A stretch of DNA of 16,061 bases from DAOSVX01 sp964616495 (GTDB lineage Bacteria; Bacillota_I; Bacilli_A; RF39; UBA660): positions 1 to 16,061 of the forward strand of contig CAZTRF010000021.1 in assembly GCA_964616495.1 (NCBI GenBank), given 5' to 3'. The translations under genes were made by a program, and so were the position numbers. Of the stretch, positions 1 to 7,905 are shown piece after piece. How positions within the stretch are numbered: position 1 is the first letter of the stretch; each line of letters begins with the position of its first letter. The notes beneath the pieces are model-generated. The model did not search any database. It was not told where the DNA came from and was given only the letters and a program-made list of their open reading frames with translations.

Positions 1-405
1 ATATGTAAACCAGAAGATAGTATGGATTGGTTTAATAAAATGTGGAGCTATACTGTTGAATTATTTAAGAGTATGGATATACCGGTAAGAACTTTAGAAT
101 GTTGCAGCGGCGATTTAGCTGATTTAAAAGTTAAAAGTGTTGATGTAGAGGCTTGGAGCCCTAGACAACAGAAATATTTTGAAGTAGGTAGTTGTTCTAC
201 TTTAGGAGATGCTCAAGCTAGAAGATTAGGCATTAGAGTTAATGGTGAGAAAGGAAAGTATTATCCTCACACTTTGAATAATACAGTGGTTACTCCCCCA
301 AGAATGTTAATTGCCTTTCTAGAAAATAATTACAATGAGGATGGTTCAATTAATATACCTTTAGCTTTGAGGCCTTATATGGGCGGGATAGATATTATAA
401 AATGA
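1..405 (+). CDS. serS: Seryl-tRNA synthetase, C-terminal part (5' truncated by window)
   Basis: Charges tRNA-Ser with serine in the cytoplasm (class II aminoacyl-tRNA synthetase). The open frame runs from base 1 without a start; an internal ATG at 22 is not the true start, since the residues before it (CKPEDS) continue the family pattern. The visible 134 codons match the end of the catalytic domain: a CSGDLADLK stretch (family CTGDLG), the EVGSCSTLGDAQARRLGIR segment with its Cys/Ser active-site loop, then motif 3 with HTLNNT and TPPR, and the usual end DGSINIPLALRPYMGG. The N-terminal tRNA-binding coiled coil and motifs 1 and 2 lie outside the window. The stop TGA overlaps the ATG of the next gene by four bases. 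Identity is firm; only completeness is unknown. Confidence 0.95.
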   Translation: MCKPEDSMDWFNKMWSYTVELFKSMDIPVRTLECCSGDLADLKVKSVDVEAWSPRQQKYFEVGSCSTLGDAQARRLGIRVNGEKGKYYPHTLNNTVVTPPRMLIAFLENNYNEDGSINIPLALRPYMGGIDIIK

Positions 406-1331
406 AAAAAAATAGTCGAGGACAAGTTATAGTTGATCGATATAAACCTATGTCTGACTTTGTTAAAGGAAGAAAAAATAAGAAATGGTTTTTAATTGAT
501 GGTAGAAAACATTTGTTTAAAGAATCAACGAGCAATTATGAGGCATGGGCCGAAGTATTTTCGTATTATTTAGCCAAACAATGTAATATTGAATCAGCTC
601 ACTATATGTTGGCTACTTATCAAGGAAAGAGTGGAGTGTTAACTAAAAGTTTTTTATCTGAAGGAGATATAATATTATCTGGGGATGTTATTATGTCATA
701 CTCAAATAAAATAATTAAAGAAAACAATTATGAGGCAGAATTAACTAACAGCGTCGAAGGAGTTCTTCAAGCTTTAAGTTTATTAGGATATAATCATATT
801 GATTTTAATGATATATGGTATGAATTGATAAGAAGATGGGCCTTTGATGGTCTTATTATGGAAAGTGATCGTAATTCTAGTAATTGGAGTTTTATAAAGA
901 ATCAAAATGATATTAGATTGTCACCAATATATGATACTTCAACTATTGGAAGAATGAACAATAATGTAATGAGTTTTATTAATGGTCTGAAACACTTAAC
1001 TAGTATTAATGAACTAACTGATAATATTCATCAATCATTTACTTTATATAGCGATGATCCTGTGGATGACTTCTTAGCTTCTTTTGCTAGATTTTGTGCA
1101 GAATATCCAGAAATTGCTTTAAAAATTTTAGAATTATTTAAAAATATTAATGTTGATAAAGCTATTTTTGAGTTGGAGGATAACCTTAATCAAGATAAAA
1201 CTGGTCCTAAAACATTTTTTCCCTGGGAGTGTTCTATTTGGTTAAATAAAATAATAAAAGCTCGATTGGATGATATGGAAATGATTTATGACTTTACATT
1301 AAGAGAAAGACTTAATAATAAATCTTGTTAG
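402..1331 (+). CDS. HipA-like serine/threonine protein kinase
   Basis: A 309-residue protein with the layout of HipA/CtkA-type kinases. Visible features are an N-terminal lobe with DGRKHLFKES (candidate ATP-binding Lys40) followed by a helix holding Glu47/Glu51; GVLTKSF near 78-84, like the HipA-family gvL..rF strand; a catalytic-loop-like MESDRNSSNW with Asp156 and Asn161 (family D.H..N, His replaced by Asn); and LSPIYDTSTIG with Asp178 as the metal-binding Asp. It lacks the roughly 100-residue N-terminal domain of E. coli HipA, so it is closer in size to short CtkA-like kinases. It starts in a 4-base ATGA overlap with serS, with no good ribosome binding site, so translation probably depends on reinitiation. 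No HipB-like antitoxin gene is present on either side. HipA itself phosphorylates glutamyl-tRNA synthetase; that SerRS is a target here is only inference. Confidence 0.75.
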   Translation: MKKNSRGQVIVDRYKPMSDFVKGRKNKKWFLIDGRKHLFKESTSNYEAWAEVFSYYLAKQCNIESAHYMLATYQGKSGVLTKSFLSEGDIILSGDVIMSYSNKIIKENNYEAELTNSVEGVLQALSLLGYNHIDFNDIWYELIRRWAFDGLIMESDRNSSNWSFIKNQNDIRLSPIYDTSTIGRMNNNVMSFINGLKHLTSINELTDNIHQSFTLYSDDPVDDFLASFARFCAEYPEIALKILELFKNINVDKAIFELEDNLNQDKTGPKTFFPWECSIWLNKIIKARLDDMEMIYDFTLRERLNNKSC

Positions 1332-1353
1332 TAAATAAAAGTTATGATATTAT
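1325..1353 (+). promoter_or_regulatory. Candidate sigma-A promoter for the CotH/VTC/DUF4956 unit
   Basis: TTGTTA at 1325-1330 and TATTAT at 1348-1353 are separated by exactly 17 bases, and transcription would begin near 1360, about 15 bases before the CotH gene start. The -35 lies over the end of the kinase gene. AT-rich sequence gives such matches by chance, so this rests on spacing and position only. Confidence 0.45.
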
Positions 1354-1374
1354 TTAGATGATAAAGTGGTGAAT

Positions 1375-4260
1375 ATGAAAAGATTTGATGCTAAAACATT
1401 GAAAGATAATATTTGGTTTTTTTTAGGAGGAATAATAATTATTGCTCTTCTTCTTTTTGTATCTTCTTTTTTTGAAAATAAAAGTATTACTGAAGAAGAG
1501 ATAATAGCAAACGGAGTAGAATCAAAAAGCAAATTGGTTATCAATGAAATATGCAGTAATAATAAAGGTATTATTGTGGCAGATGATGGTGAATCTTATG
1601 ATTGGATTGAAATATATAATGGTAAAAACCATGATGTTAATTTAACTAATTATAGTTTGTCAGATACCAATGATAAAATAAAATGGGTCTTTCCTGCTGG
1701 AACAATTATAAAAAAAGGAGAATATTTAATTGTTTTCTTAAGTGGTAAAAATGAATCGGGATTAATTGCCAATTTTAAATTATCTAGTAAAGGTGGAGAA
1801 AACTTAGCTTTACGAAACTCTAATAAAAAAGTGGTTGATGCGGTAACTACTAAACCTTTATCGGGAAGTCAAGTATTAGCTAGAGATAATGATGGCCAGT
1901 GGCATGTATATGGAGTAGCCACTCCTGGATATATTAATACTTTAGAAGGATACAATTCTTTTGTTAATAATCTTACTTTAGAAGAAAGCCCTCTTTTAGC
2001 TATAACTGAGATATTACCTTCTAATGATGGACATTTTAAAGACAGTTTTGGCGAATATTCGGGATATATTGAAATACTAAATATTAGTAATGAATTGGTT
2101 AATTTGAAAGAATATGCCATTTCTGATGATGAAGCCAAACCATTTAAATATAACTTACCAGATGTTTCTTTAAAAAAAGGAGAATTGTTTTTATTATATA
2201 CTTCAAATCGTAACCAAGATATTAATGGTGAATATCATGCTAGTTTTAAATTAAGTTCTAAAAATGGAGTAGTAACTCTATCTCACTTAAATAAGATAAC
2301 AGAAAAGGTTACTTATGAAAATATAGCTAATGGTTTAGCTTATATTAAAGAAAAAAATGTTTTTGTTGAAAGCTCTAATATAAGTCCGGGGTATGCCAAT
2401 ACTAAGGAAGGAATAGAGTCTTATCAAAAAAAGAATCTAAAAATGACTGAAGATTTAGTTATTAATGAAGTAATGAATTCTAATTATTCTTATATGCCTC
2501 ATAATGGAGGAGAGTATTATGATTGGATTGAATTATATAATAATACTAAAAGTGATATTCATTTAAGTGATTATTGTTTATCTAAAAATAATGGATCTTG
2601 TAATATGGAAATGCCTAATGTAACTATTAAAGCCCATGAATATTATGTTTTAATGGCTTCTGGCAATCACAATTTAAGTACTGATAAATACTCACATATT
2701 GACTTTAAATTAGGGGATAATGATGGCCTATATTTGTTTAAAGGAAAAACTATAATTGATTCTATTTTTATTCCAAAATTAGAACCGGGTTATTCCTATG
2801 GTAAAGGTAATAATTATGGAGTATATTATTTTGGTAGTCCAACTCCTAATGCTGCAAATGGAAACGGAATTATAGCTATAACGGTACCACCTATTATTAA
2901 TACAATAGGTGGTATTTATAATAATGTTCAAAATATCTCAGTAAATATTACTGGAGAAGGGACTATTTATTATACAACTGATGGTAGTAAGCCTACTACT
3001 AGTAGCAATATTTATAAGGAGACTATTTTATTAAGTAAAACTACTGTTATAAAGGCTATGGCTCAAAGTAAAGATAAAAAAAATAGTTCAGTAGTTACCG
3101 CTTCTTATATTATAAATGAAAATCATACGGTACCAGTTATGTCTGTTTCGATAGAACCAGGAGATTTTTCTTATTTAAATAGTAATCCTTGGGTAACTGG
3201 TATTGAGTCCGAAGCTTATGTAGAGTATTTTGATAGTAAAGATGGTTTTTCAGTACCTTGTGGATTTAAATTATTTGGAGGAACAACTAGAGGACCGGCT
3301 AAAAAAAGTTATGCTTTAAAATTTAGAAAGCAATATGGAGAAGGAAGTCTTGATTATAAGGTCTTTGATAATCGAGATTATAGTTCTTTTGATAGTTTGG
3401 TTTTAAGAACTGGTAGTCAAGATGAACCAATAGCTTTTATAAGAGATATTTTAGGAACGAGTCTAGTGGATGGAGTAACTAAAGCTTATGTTCAGGCTTA
3501 CAAAACCATTATTTTATATGTTAATGGTAATTATCGAGGAATTTATTTTATTAGAGAAAAAGTTGATTCAGATTATGTTAAGAATAACTTTAATATTAAT
3601 AATACTACCAATACTGACTTATTAAGGGTAGATGGAGAAGTAAAAAGTGGAAATAAAAATGCTTATAATTCACTAATAAATTACTTTAATACTCATAGTA
3701 TGACCACTGATGAAGATTACGAATATCTTAATAAAACAGTTGATTTAGAATCGTTTGCCGACTTCTGGATAGCTCAAACCTATGTAACTAATAATGATAT
3801 TGTGAATTACCGGTATTTTAGAAATCCAGAAGTTGATGATGGTAAATGGAAATTTGTTTTTTATGATTTGGACTGGGCTTGGTATAATTATGATAATAAC
3901 TTCTATACTTTTGCATCAAATCCATCGGGAATGACTGTGACGGGATATACAACGGTTTTATTTAGAAATATCATTAAGAATGAAAAATTTAAACAACTAT
4001 TTTTAGAAAGATTAAGTTATCAAATGAAAAACGTTTGGAATAAAGAAAGAATTTATGAATACATTGATAAAATAACTAAAGAGTTGGAACCAGAATTAGA
4101 AAGAAATCATCAACGATGGGGATATTCATTAGAAAATTATAAAACTAGTACTGCTGACTTAAAAAGCTATATTGAAAAAAGAGAAAAACATATTTTAAGA
4201 ACTACTAAGTCTTATTTTGGGCTTACTACTGCTCAAATGGAAGAATATTTTGGTGAGTAA
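1375..4260 (+). CDS. Membrane-anchored CotH kinase-family protein with three lamin-tail domains
   Basis: A 961-residue surface protein. Start ATG 1375 is chosen over GTG 1366 because GTGGTGA directly before it serves as the ribosome binding site. Residues about 12-33 form one membrane helix with no cleavage site, so the rest is probably outside. Three lamin-tail domains follow, each opening with a strand such as LVINEICSNN or LVINEVMNSN and carrying Y(D)WIE(I/L)YN or GYIEILN (about 54-165, 206-335, 360-490), joined by PGY.NT.EG linkers. Next comes a small chitobiase-C-like beta domain (GTIYYTTDGSKPTTSS, about 510-580). The CotH domain (about 585-900) shows LKLFGG-like FKLFGGTTR, KKSYALKFR, GNYRGIYFIREKVD, NNDIVNYRYFR and KWKFVFYDLDWAW, the last holding the conserved metal-binding DLD. 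CotH in Bacillus phosphorylates spore-coat proteins; the target here is unknown. It ends one base before the VTC gene. Confidence 0.88.
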   Translation: MKRFDAKTLKDNIWFFLGGIIIIALLLFVSSFFENKSITEEEIIANGVESKSKLVINEICSNNKGIIVADDGESYDWIEIYNGKNHDVNLTNYSLSDTNDKIKWVFPAGTIIKKGEYLIVFLSGKNESGLIANFKLSSKGGENLALRNSNKKVVDAVTTKPLSGSQVLARDNDGQWHVYGVATPGYINTLEGYNSFVNNLTLEESPLLAITEILPSNDGHFKDSFGEYSGYIEILNISNELVNLKEYAISDDEAKPFKYNLPDVSLKKGELFLLYTSNRNQDINGEYHASFKLSSKNGVVTLSHLNKITEKVTYENIANGLAYIKEKNVFVESSNISPGYANTKEGIESYQKKNLKMTEDLVINEVMNSNYSYMPHNGGEYYDWIELYNNTKSDIHLSDYCLSKNNGSCNMEMPNVTIKAHEYYVLMASGNHNLSTDKYSHIDFKLGDNDGLYLFKGKTIIDSIFIPKLEPGYSYGKGNNYGVYYFGSPTPNAANGNGIIAITVPPIINTIGGIYNNVQNISVNITGEGTIYYTTDGSKPTTSSNIYKETILLSKTTVIKAMAQSKDKKNSSVVTASYIINENHTVPVMSVSIEPGDFSYLNSNPWVTGIESEAYVEYFDSKDGFSVPCGFKLFGGTTRGPAKKSYALKFRKQYGEGSLDYKVFDNRDYSSFDSLVLRTGSQDEPIAFIRDILGTSLVDGVTKAYVQAYKTIILYVNGNYRGIYFIREKVDSDYVKNNFNINNTTNTDLLRVDGEVKSGNKNAYNSLINYFNTHSMTTDEDYEYLNKTVDLESFADFWIAQTYVTNNDIVNYRYFRNPEVDDGKWKFVFYDLDWAWYNYDNNFYTFASNPSGMTVTGYTTVLFRNIIKNEKFKQLFLERLSYQMKNVWNKERIYEYIDKITKELEPELERNHQRWGYSLENYKTSTADLKSYIEKREKHILRTTKSYFGLTTAQMEEYFGE

Positions 4261-4261
4261 A

Positions 4262-4942
4262 ATGAGAAAATATCGACATGAAATAAAATATACTATCACA
4301 ACCAGTTTGAAAGATATCTTAATATCTCGATTGAAATTGATTATGGATATGGATACAAATGGTTATAATAGTGATGGTAGTTATGAAATAAAAAGTCTTT
4401 ATTTTGATGATTTTGATGATACATCTTATTATGAGAAGCTAAATGGCATTCTTTATCGTAAAAAATATCGGATTAGAATATATAATAATTCGAGGGAAAG
4501 AATATCATTAGAAAGAAAATTTAAACATAATAATTTAACTAGTAAAGATAGTACCTTGATAAGTTTAAATACTTATAGTAAAATAATAAATGGTAAGATA
4601 AGTGAAATTAATGAAAGAAGCAAATTATTAGATGAGTTCTTAGGAGAAGTAAGAATTAGAGGATTGAAACCATCAGTAATAGTTAAATACAATCGATTGG
4701 CTTTTACTTATCCAATATCCAACATTAGAATAACTTTTGATATGGACATAGCTAATGAAGGAGTTAATTTAGACGTTTTAAATGAGAGTAATACTTCATT
4801 TAAAGCTCTAGATCCGGGTTTAGTAGTCTTAGAAGTAAAATATGATGAAATATTACCTAAGATGATAGCTGATATTATTGGGACCATTCCTATTAATAGA
4901 GAAGCTACATCAAAATTTCAAAAATGTAAAAAAATTCAGTAA
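4262..4942 (+). CDS. VTC-domain (polyphosphate polymerase-like) protein
   Basis: A 226-residue protein of the VTC fold, the tunnel-shaped domain that makes polyphosphate in yeast Vtc4; the product of bacterial members is not established. Family landmarks are all visible: RHEIKY (5-10), YEIKSLYFDD (41-50), a basic strand RKKYRIRIY (66-74), ISLERKFK (81-88), VKYNRLAF (141-148), ITFDMDI (157-163), VVLEVKYD (188-195) and the end SKFQKCKK. These give the alternating Glu/Arg/Lys lining expected for binding a phosphate chain and metal. Start ATG 4262 follows the CotH stop by one base and has GGTGAG upstream; an earlier TTG at 4217 in frame would put a hydrophobic extension before the conserved RHEIKY start and is unlikely. 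No membrane segment is present, so it is probably cytoplasmic and works with the adjoining DUF4956 membrane protein. Confidence 0.88.
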   Translation: MRKYRHEIKYTITTSLKDILISRLKLIMDMDTNGYNSDGSYEIKSLYFDDFDDTSYYEKLNGILYRKKYRIRIYNNSRERISLERKFKHNNLTSKDSTLISLNTYSKIINGKISEINERSKLLDEFLGEVRIRGLKPSVIVKYNRLAFTYPISNIRITFDMDIANEGVNLDVLNESNTSFKALDPGLVVLEVKYDEILPKMIADIIGTIPINREATSKFQKCKKIQ

Positions 4943-4953
4943 GGAGTGAATTT

Positions 4954-5628
4954 ATGAGTTTTATAGATGCAATTAAAACAAGTGTTTTAGAAGAATTTAG
5001 TGGAGGATTATCTTTAGGGAGCTTATTATTAAGTTTAGCGATAGCTTTTGTAATAGCCCTTTATATAATATTTATATATAAAAAGACTTATACGGGAGTG
5101 GTATATTCCAAATCATTTTCATTATCAATAATATTACTTGCGATGGTAACGGCTTTAGTTATTAAAACTATTAATTCGAACTTAGCTTTATCTTTAGGAA
5201 TGGTTGGAGCCTTATCTATTGTTCGATTTAGAACTGCTGTTAAAGACCCGATTGATACTGTTTTTATGTTTTGGGCAATCGCCGGAGGAATTATGTCTGG
5301 AGCTGGATTATATCTTCCTTCAATAGCTGCTAGTTTAGCTTTGGGGTTATTATTCTTTATGGCTTATTTATTTGGATTTAAAAAAGCAAATAGATATTTG
5401 CTTATTATAAAATATGATCCTCGTATTCATAATAAAATAGCTAAGTTGGTTGAATATTTTCCTAAAAATAAATTGAGGAGTAAATCAGTAACTGATGTTT
5501 CAATAGAAGTAACTTATGAAGTTGATTTAGATAAAGATAAGACAGCTGAAATAGTTAATAAAATAGCTAAAATAAAAGGAGTTTATAATTCGAGTGTTAT
5601 AAACTACCAAAATGATTTTGCTGATTAA
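4954..5628 (+). CDS. DUF4956 family membrane protein
   Basis: A 224-residue protein with about four membrane helices in its first 150 residues (around 20-42, 55-72, 78-96 and 105-142), then a soluble C-terminal domain of about 75 residues with a ferredoxin-like strand/helix pattern (YLLIIKYDPR, VSIEVTYEVD, KIKGVYNSSVIN). The core LGMVGALSIVRFRTAVKDPIDTVFMFWAIA.G pattern, with Arg-Phe-Arg and KDP, is the hallmark of DUF4956 (related to the MgtC-like fold by its VRFR..VKD loop). A strong ribosome binding site (AAGGAGTGA) lies 11 bases after the VTC stop. Members commonly sit next to VTC and CotH genes, as here, suggesting a membrane partner of the VTC enzyme. The function is unknown. Its stop overlaps that of the opposing ZIP gene. 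Confidence 0.88.
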   Translation: MSFIDAIKTSVLEEFSGGLSLGSLLLSLAIAFVIALYIIFIYKKTYTGVVYSKSFSLSIILLAMVTALVIKTINSNLALSLGMVGALSIVRFRTAVKDPIDTVFMFWAIAGGIMSGAGLYLPSIAASLALGLLFFMAYLFGFKKANRYLLIIKYDPRIHNKIAKLVEYFPKNKLRSKSVTDVSIEVTYEVDLDKDKTAEIVNKIAKIKGVYNSSVINYQNDFAD

Positions 5629-6407
5629 CCTAAGGCAACATCTAAAATCATCATAATTGTAAATCCGATAAGTGCAAACAAGGCCATTTGGTCTTGTTTT
5701 TCTTTGCTTTGACTTTCAGGTATTAATTCTTTGACTACTACATATATCATAGCTCCAGCGGCGAAAGAAAGCATAAATGGCAGTAGATATTGGATTTTAA
5801 GAACTAATAAAGCGCCTAATAAGGCTGCAATTGGTTCAACTATAGCACTAGCACTACCTATTAAAAAGGCTTTTAATTTACTATGATTATTTTTTAATAA
5901 AGGCATACTAATTGCTGCTCCTTCAGGAAAGTTTTGAATACCAATGCCCAAAGCCAATAGAAAAGCTCCAATTAAATTAGCATCGTTAACACCAGTTATA
6001 ACACTTCCAAATGCTACCCCAATAGCTAATCCTTCAGGAATATTATGAAGGGTTATAGCAAAAATCAACATTTTATTTCTTTTATTATTTAGTTTAATGT
6101 TTTGATTACCAATATATTTATTTCCAATATAAATAAGGATTCCGCCACTCATAAACCCTAGTGATATTATAAGAATTGCATTCATTCCTAGATTAATGGC
6201 CATTTCAATTCCGGGAGAAAGTAAAGACCAAAAAGATGCTGCAATCATAATGCCTGCAGCAAAAGAAAGCATTCTATTCATAATATCAGCATTTATTTTT
6301 TTAATAAAAAAAACTAAACTAGATCCAATAGTTGTAATTAACCAAGTAAATATTCCAGCTAGGAAGGCTTCTGTATAGTTTGGTAAGTTAATAAACCAAT
6401 TAATCAT
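5625..6407 (-). CDS. ZIP-family metal transporter (GufA type)
   Basis: A 260-residue protein with eight predicted membrane helices that would move divalent metal (zinc, perhaps iron or manganese) into the cytoplasm. The two signature helices are visible: LHNIPEGLAIGVAFG, with His121, Asn122 and Glu125 as metal ligands, and GIQNFPEGAAISMPL, with Gln158, Asn159 and Glu162. Glu191 in SAIVEPIAALLGA fits the sixth-helix ligand. Length and the NFPEGAAISMPL form suit the short GufA subfamily. The short loop between helices 3 and 4 (NQNIKLNNKRNK) lacks the His-rich stretch of many ZIPs. AAGGACGTGG precedes the start. It is the only minus-strand gene, converging on DUF4956 with four bases shared by the two stops and no visible terminator between them. 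The metal cannot be read from the sequence. Confidence 0.92.
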   Translation of the reverse strand: MINWFINLPNYTEAFLAGIFTWLITTIGSSLVFFIKKINADIMNRMLSFAAGIMIAASFWSLLSPGIEMAINLGMNAILIISLGFMSGGILIYIGNKYIGNQNIKLNNKRNKMLIFAITLHNIPEGLAIGVAFGSVITGVNDANLIGAFLLALGIGIQNFPEGAAISMPLLKNNHSKLKAFLIGSASAIVEPIAALLGALLVLKIQYLLPFMLSFAAGAMIYVVVKELIPESQSKEKQDQMALFALIGFTIMMILDVALG

Positions 6408-6429
6408 TTTTCCACGTCCTTGTCTAGGT

Positions 6430-6435
6430 ATTATA
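6430..6435 (-). promoter_or_regulatory. Candidate -10 element for the ZIP transporter
   Basis: On the minus strand a perfect TATAAT lies 22 bases upstream of the ZIP start codon. No good -35 is seen 16-18 bases further up. Just downstream (6418-6428, plus-strand view CCTTGTCTAGG) is an imperfect inverted repeat that could be a metal-regulator site, but it matches no consensus I can name. Confidence 0.35.
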
Positions 6436-6510
6436 TGAGTGTTAAAAATAAAAGATAGTGGAAATTACCTTTTTATGATATACTTTTGTCAAAATATAGA
6501 GGTGACTAAA

Positions 6511-7830
6511 ATGAAAAAAGGTTTTACATTAATTGAATTAATTGCGACAGTATTAATACTAACTACAATAAGTATTGTAATTATCTTAGGAATAAAAGCA
6601 GTAAATGAGAAGGAAAAAGAAAAGAAATGGAGTAGTATAATAGATAGAATAACTAGTGCTGCTGATGTTTACTTAGAAAAAAATTCGATTTTAAAGCAAG
6701 AAATTTATAATACAGGAATAGTAAAATACATATTAGTTAGTGACCTAAATGATGAAGGACTTCTAGATGAAAACGAATTAACAGATCCAAGGGATGAAGT
6801 GAGTGTTTTAGAAAAGGATGACTTAAAAGAGGTTAAGATATATTTAAATGATGATAATGCTTTAGAAATAGAATACCCAATTACCAAGAATAAATATATA
6901 TTATTTGACTCAAAAACAATATATAGTTTTATAGGACAAGAAATAAACTGTTTAAATGGAGTAAGTGTATATAATGAAAATAATGAAAAAATAGGAAATG
7001 AAATAATTGAAAAAATAGAAGAAAAAAGTAAAAGTTATCAAGTAATAAATAATAACATAGTTATAGATAAGGTAGGGGAATATGAATTAATATATCATAT
7101 AGGAGAAAATAGATATATGAGGAAGATAAAAGTAATAAAGGTGGAAGATAAATATTATGATATATCTGGAGAGTATACCCATATAGTTGAAGCAACTGGT
7201 ACATATAAAATAACAGCAAGTGGATCTCAAGGAATAAGCGGTGGTAAGGGCGGAACTGTAGAAGGAGAAATACTCTTAACAAAAGGAACAATTTTAAACT
7301 TAATAATAGGAGGACAAGAAGCAAAATATGGCGGTGGAAAAGGGCAAAGTAATGGGGGAGACTCAACTAGAGTAACATTAAATGGAGAAATTATAATGAT
7401 AGGAGCCGGTGGTGGTGGTGGGGTAAGTGGAACACCAGGAGGTGAAGGAAATAGCACTGGAGGAGCAAATCAAGGTTCTGGAGCAGGGTCATCCGGAACA
7501 AATGGCTCTGGTGGCGGGGCAAGTAATGATTATAGTTATATTTGCAAATGTGAGACGTGTGGTGGAGACTGTATTAAAAAATGTCAGACTACAAGAGTAT
7601 GTACCTTTCGAAGAAAAGAAGATGATTCTTGCCATAAGTGGGGGAGTGAAACAAGCTGTTGGTGTGTTGATTATAGTGATACATATTCTTGTAACTGTAA
7701 AACTTGTACAAAAACTTCCTTATCAGGTAACGGAGGTACAAACTTAATATCTAGTTCTTTTATAAATATAACCAAAACTAACGGAAATAATTTTGGAACG
7801 GGTAAAATCATAATTGAATTTTTACGTTAA
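6511..7830 (+). CDS. Prepilin-like surface protein with Ig-like, Gly-rich and Cys-rich parts
   Basis: A 439-residue protein. ATG 6511 is chosen because it follows AGAGGTGA and gives a perfect type IV prepilin leader, MKKG|FTLIELIATVLILTT, cut after Gly4 with Glu9 (the +5 Glu) present; an upstream in-frame start at 6439 would bury this. Residues 5-30 form the membrane/assembly helix and 31-60 continue it. Residues about 130-212 look like a bacterial Ig-like (DUF5011-type) domain (VGEYELIYHI). From about 218, EYTHIVEATGTYKITASGSQG opens a glycine-rich domain (GGKGG, GGGKG, GAGGGGG) resembling the ALK/fibrillin-like Gly-rich family, interrupted at 345-399 by an insert with 12 cysteines (CKCETC at the start, CNCKTC at the end). 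It then resumes and ends FGTGKIIIEFLR. No pilus assembly genes lie nearby. The gene uses many ATA and AGA codons compared with neighbours. Ligand and role are unknown; surface adhesion or structure is inferred. Confidence 0.8.
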   Translation: MKKGFTLIELIATVLILTTISIVIILGIKAVNEKEKEKKWSSIIDRITSAADVYLEKNSILKQEIYNTGIVKYILVSDLNDEGLLDENELTDPRDEVSVLEKDDLKEVKIYLNDDNALEIEYPITKNKYILFDSKTIYSFIGQEINCLNGVSVYNENNEKIGNEIIEKIEEKSKSYQVINNNIVIDKVGEYELIYHIGENRYMRKIKVIKVEDKYYDISGEYTHIVEATGTYKITASGSQGISGGKGGTVEGEILLTKGTILNLIIGGQEAKYGGGKGQSNGGDSTRVTLNGEIIMIGAGGGGGVSGTPGGEGNSTGGANQGSGAGSSGTNGSGGGASNDYSYICKCETCGGDCIKKCQTTRVCTFRRKEDDSCHKWGSETSCWCVDYSDTYSCNCKTCTKTSLSGNGGTNLISSSFINITKTNGNNFGTGKIIIEFLR

Positions 7831-7841
7831 CCATTTTCAAT

Positions 7842-7873
7842 AACTAATAAAAGATAGTTTTTATTAGTTTTTT
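7842..7873 (+). terminator. Rho-independent terminator after the pilin-like gene
   Basis: A perfect 11-bp stem (AACTAATAAAA pairing with TTTTATTAGTT) around the loop GATAGT begins 12 bases after the stop and runs into TTTT. The stem is nearly all A-T with one G-C pair, weak but typical of such AT-rich genomes. Confidence 0.7.
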
Positions 7874-7877
7874 ATTG

Positions 7878-7883
7878 TATAAT
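7878..7883 (+). promoter_or_regulatory. Candidate -10 element for miaB
   Basis: A perfect TATAAT preceded directly by TG lies 22 bases before the miaB start codon, immediately after the preceding terminator. The region where a -35 would fall (TAGTTT at 7855-7860) is poor and overlaps the terminator stem. Confidence 0.4.
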
Positions 7884-7905
7884 CTTAGACGGGGAAGGGA
7901 TTAAT

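Noticed and set aside
402..1331. Classical HipBA toxin-antitoxin locus
   Set aside because: No small helix-turn-helix gene is found next to the kinase; upstream is serS and downstream is the CotH gene.
1366..1374. GTG at 1366 as the CotH gene start
   Set aside because: The GTGGTGA is better used as the ribosome binding site for ATG 1375; starting at 1366 would leave no binding site.
6439..6510. Upstream start at 6439 for the pilin-like gene
   Set aside because: It would add 24 residues before a perfect prepilin leader and lacks a ribosome binding site; ATG 6511 has AGAGGTGA.
7061..7747. Overlapping frames in the Gly-rich part of the pilin-like gene, on both strands
   Set aside because: They arise from GGA/GGT-rich codons and have no start signals or recognisable domains.
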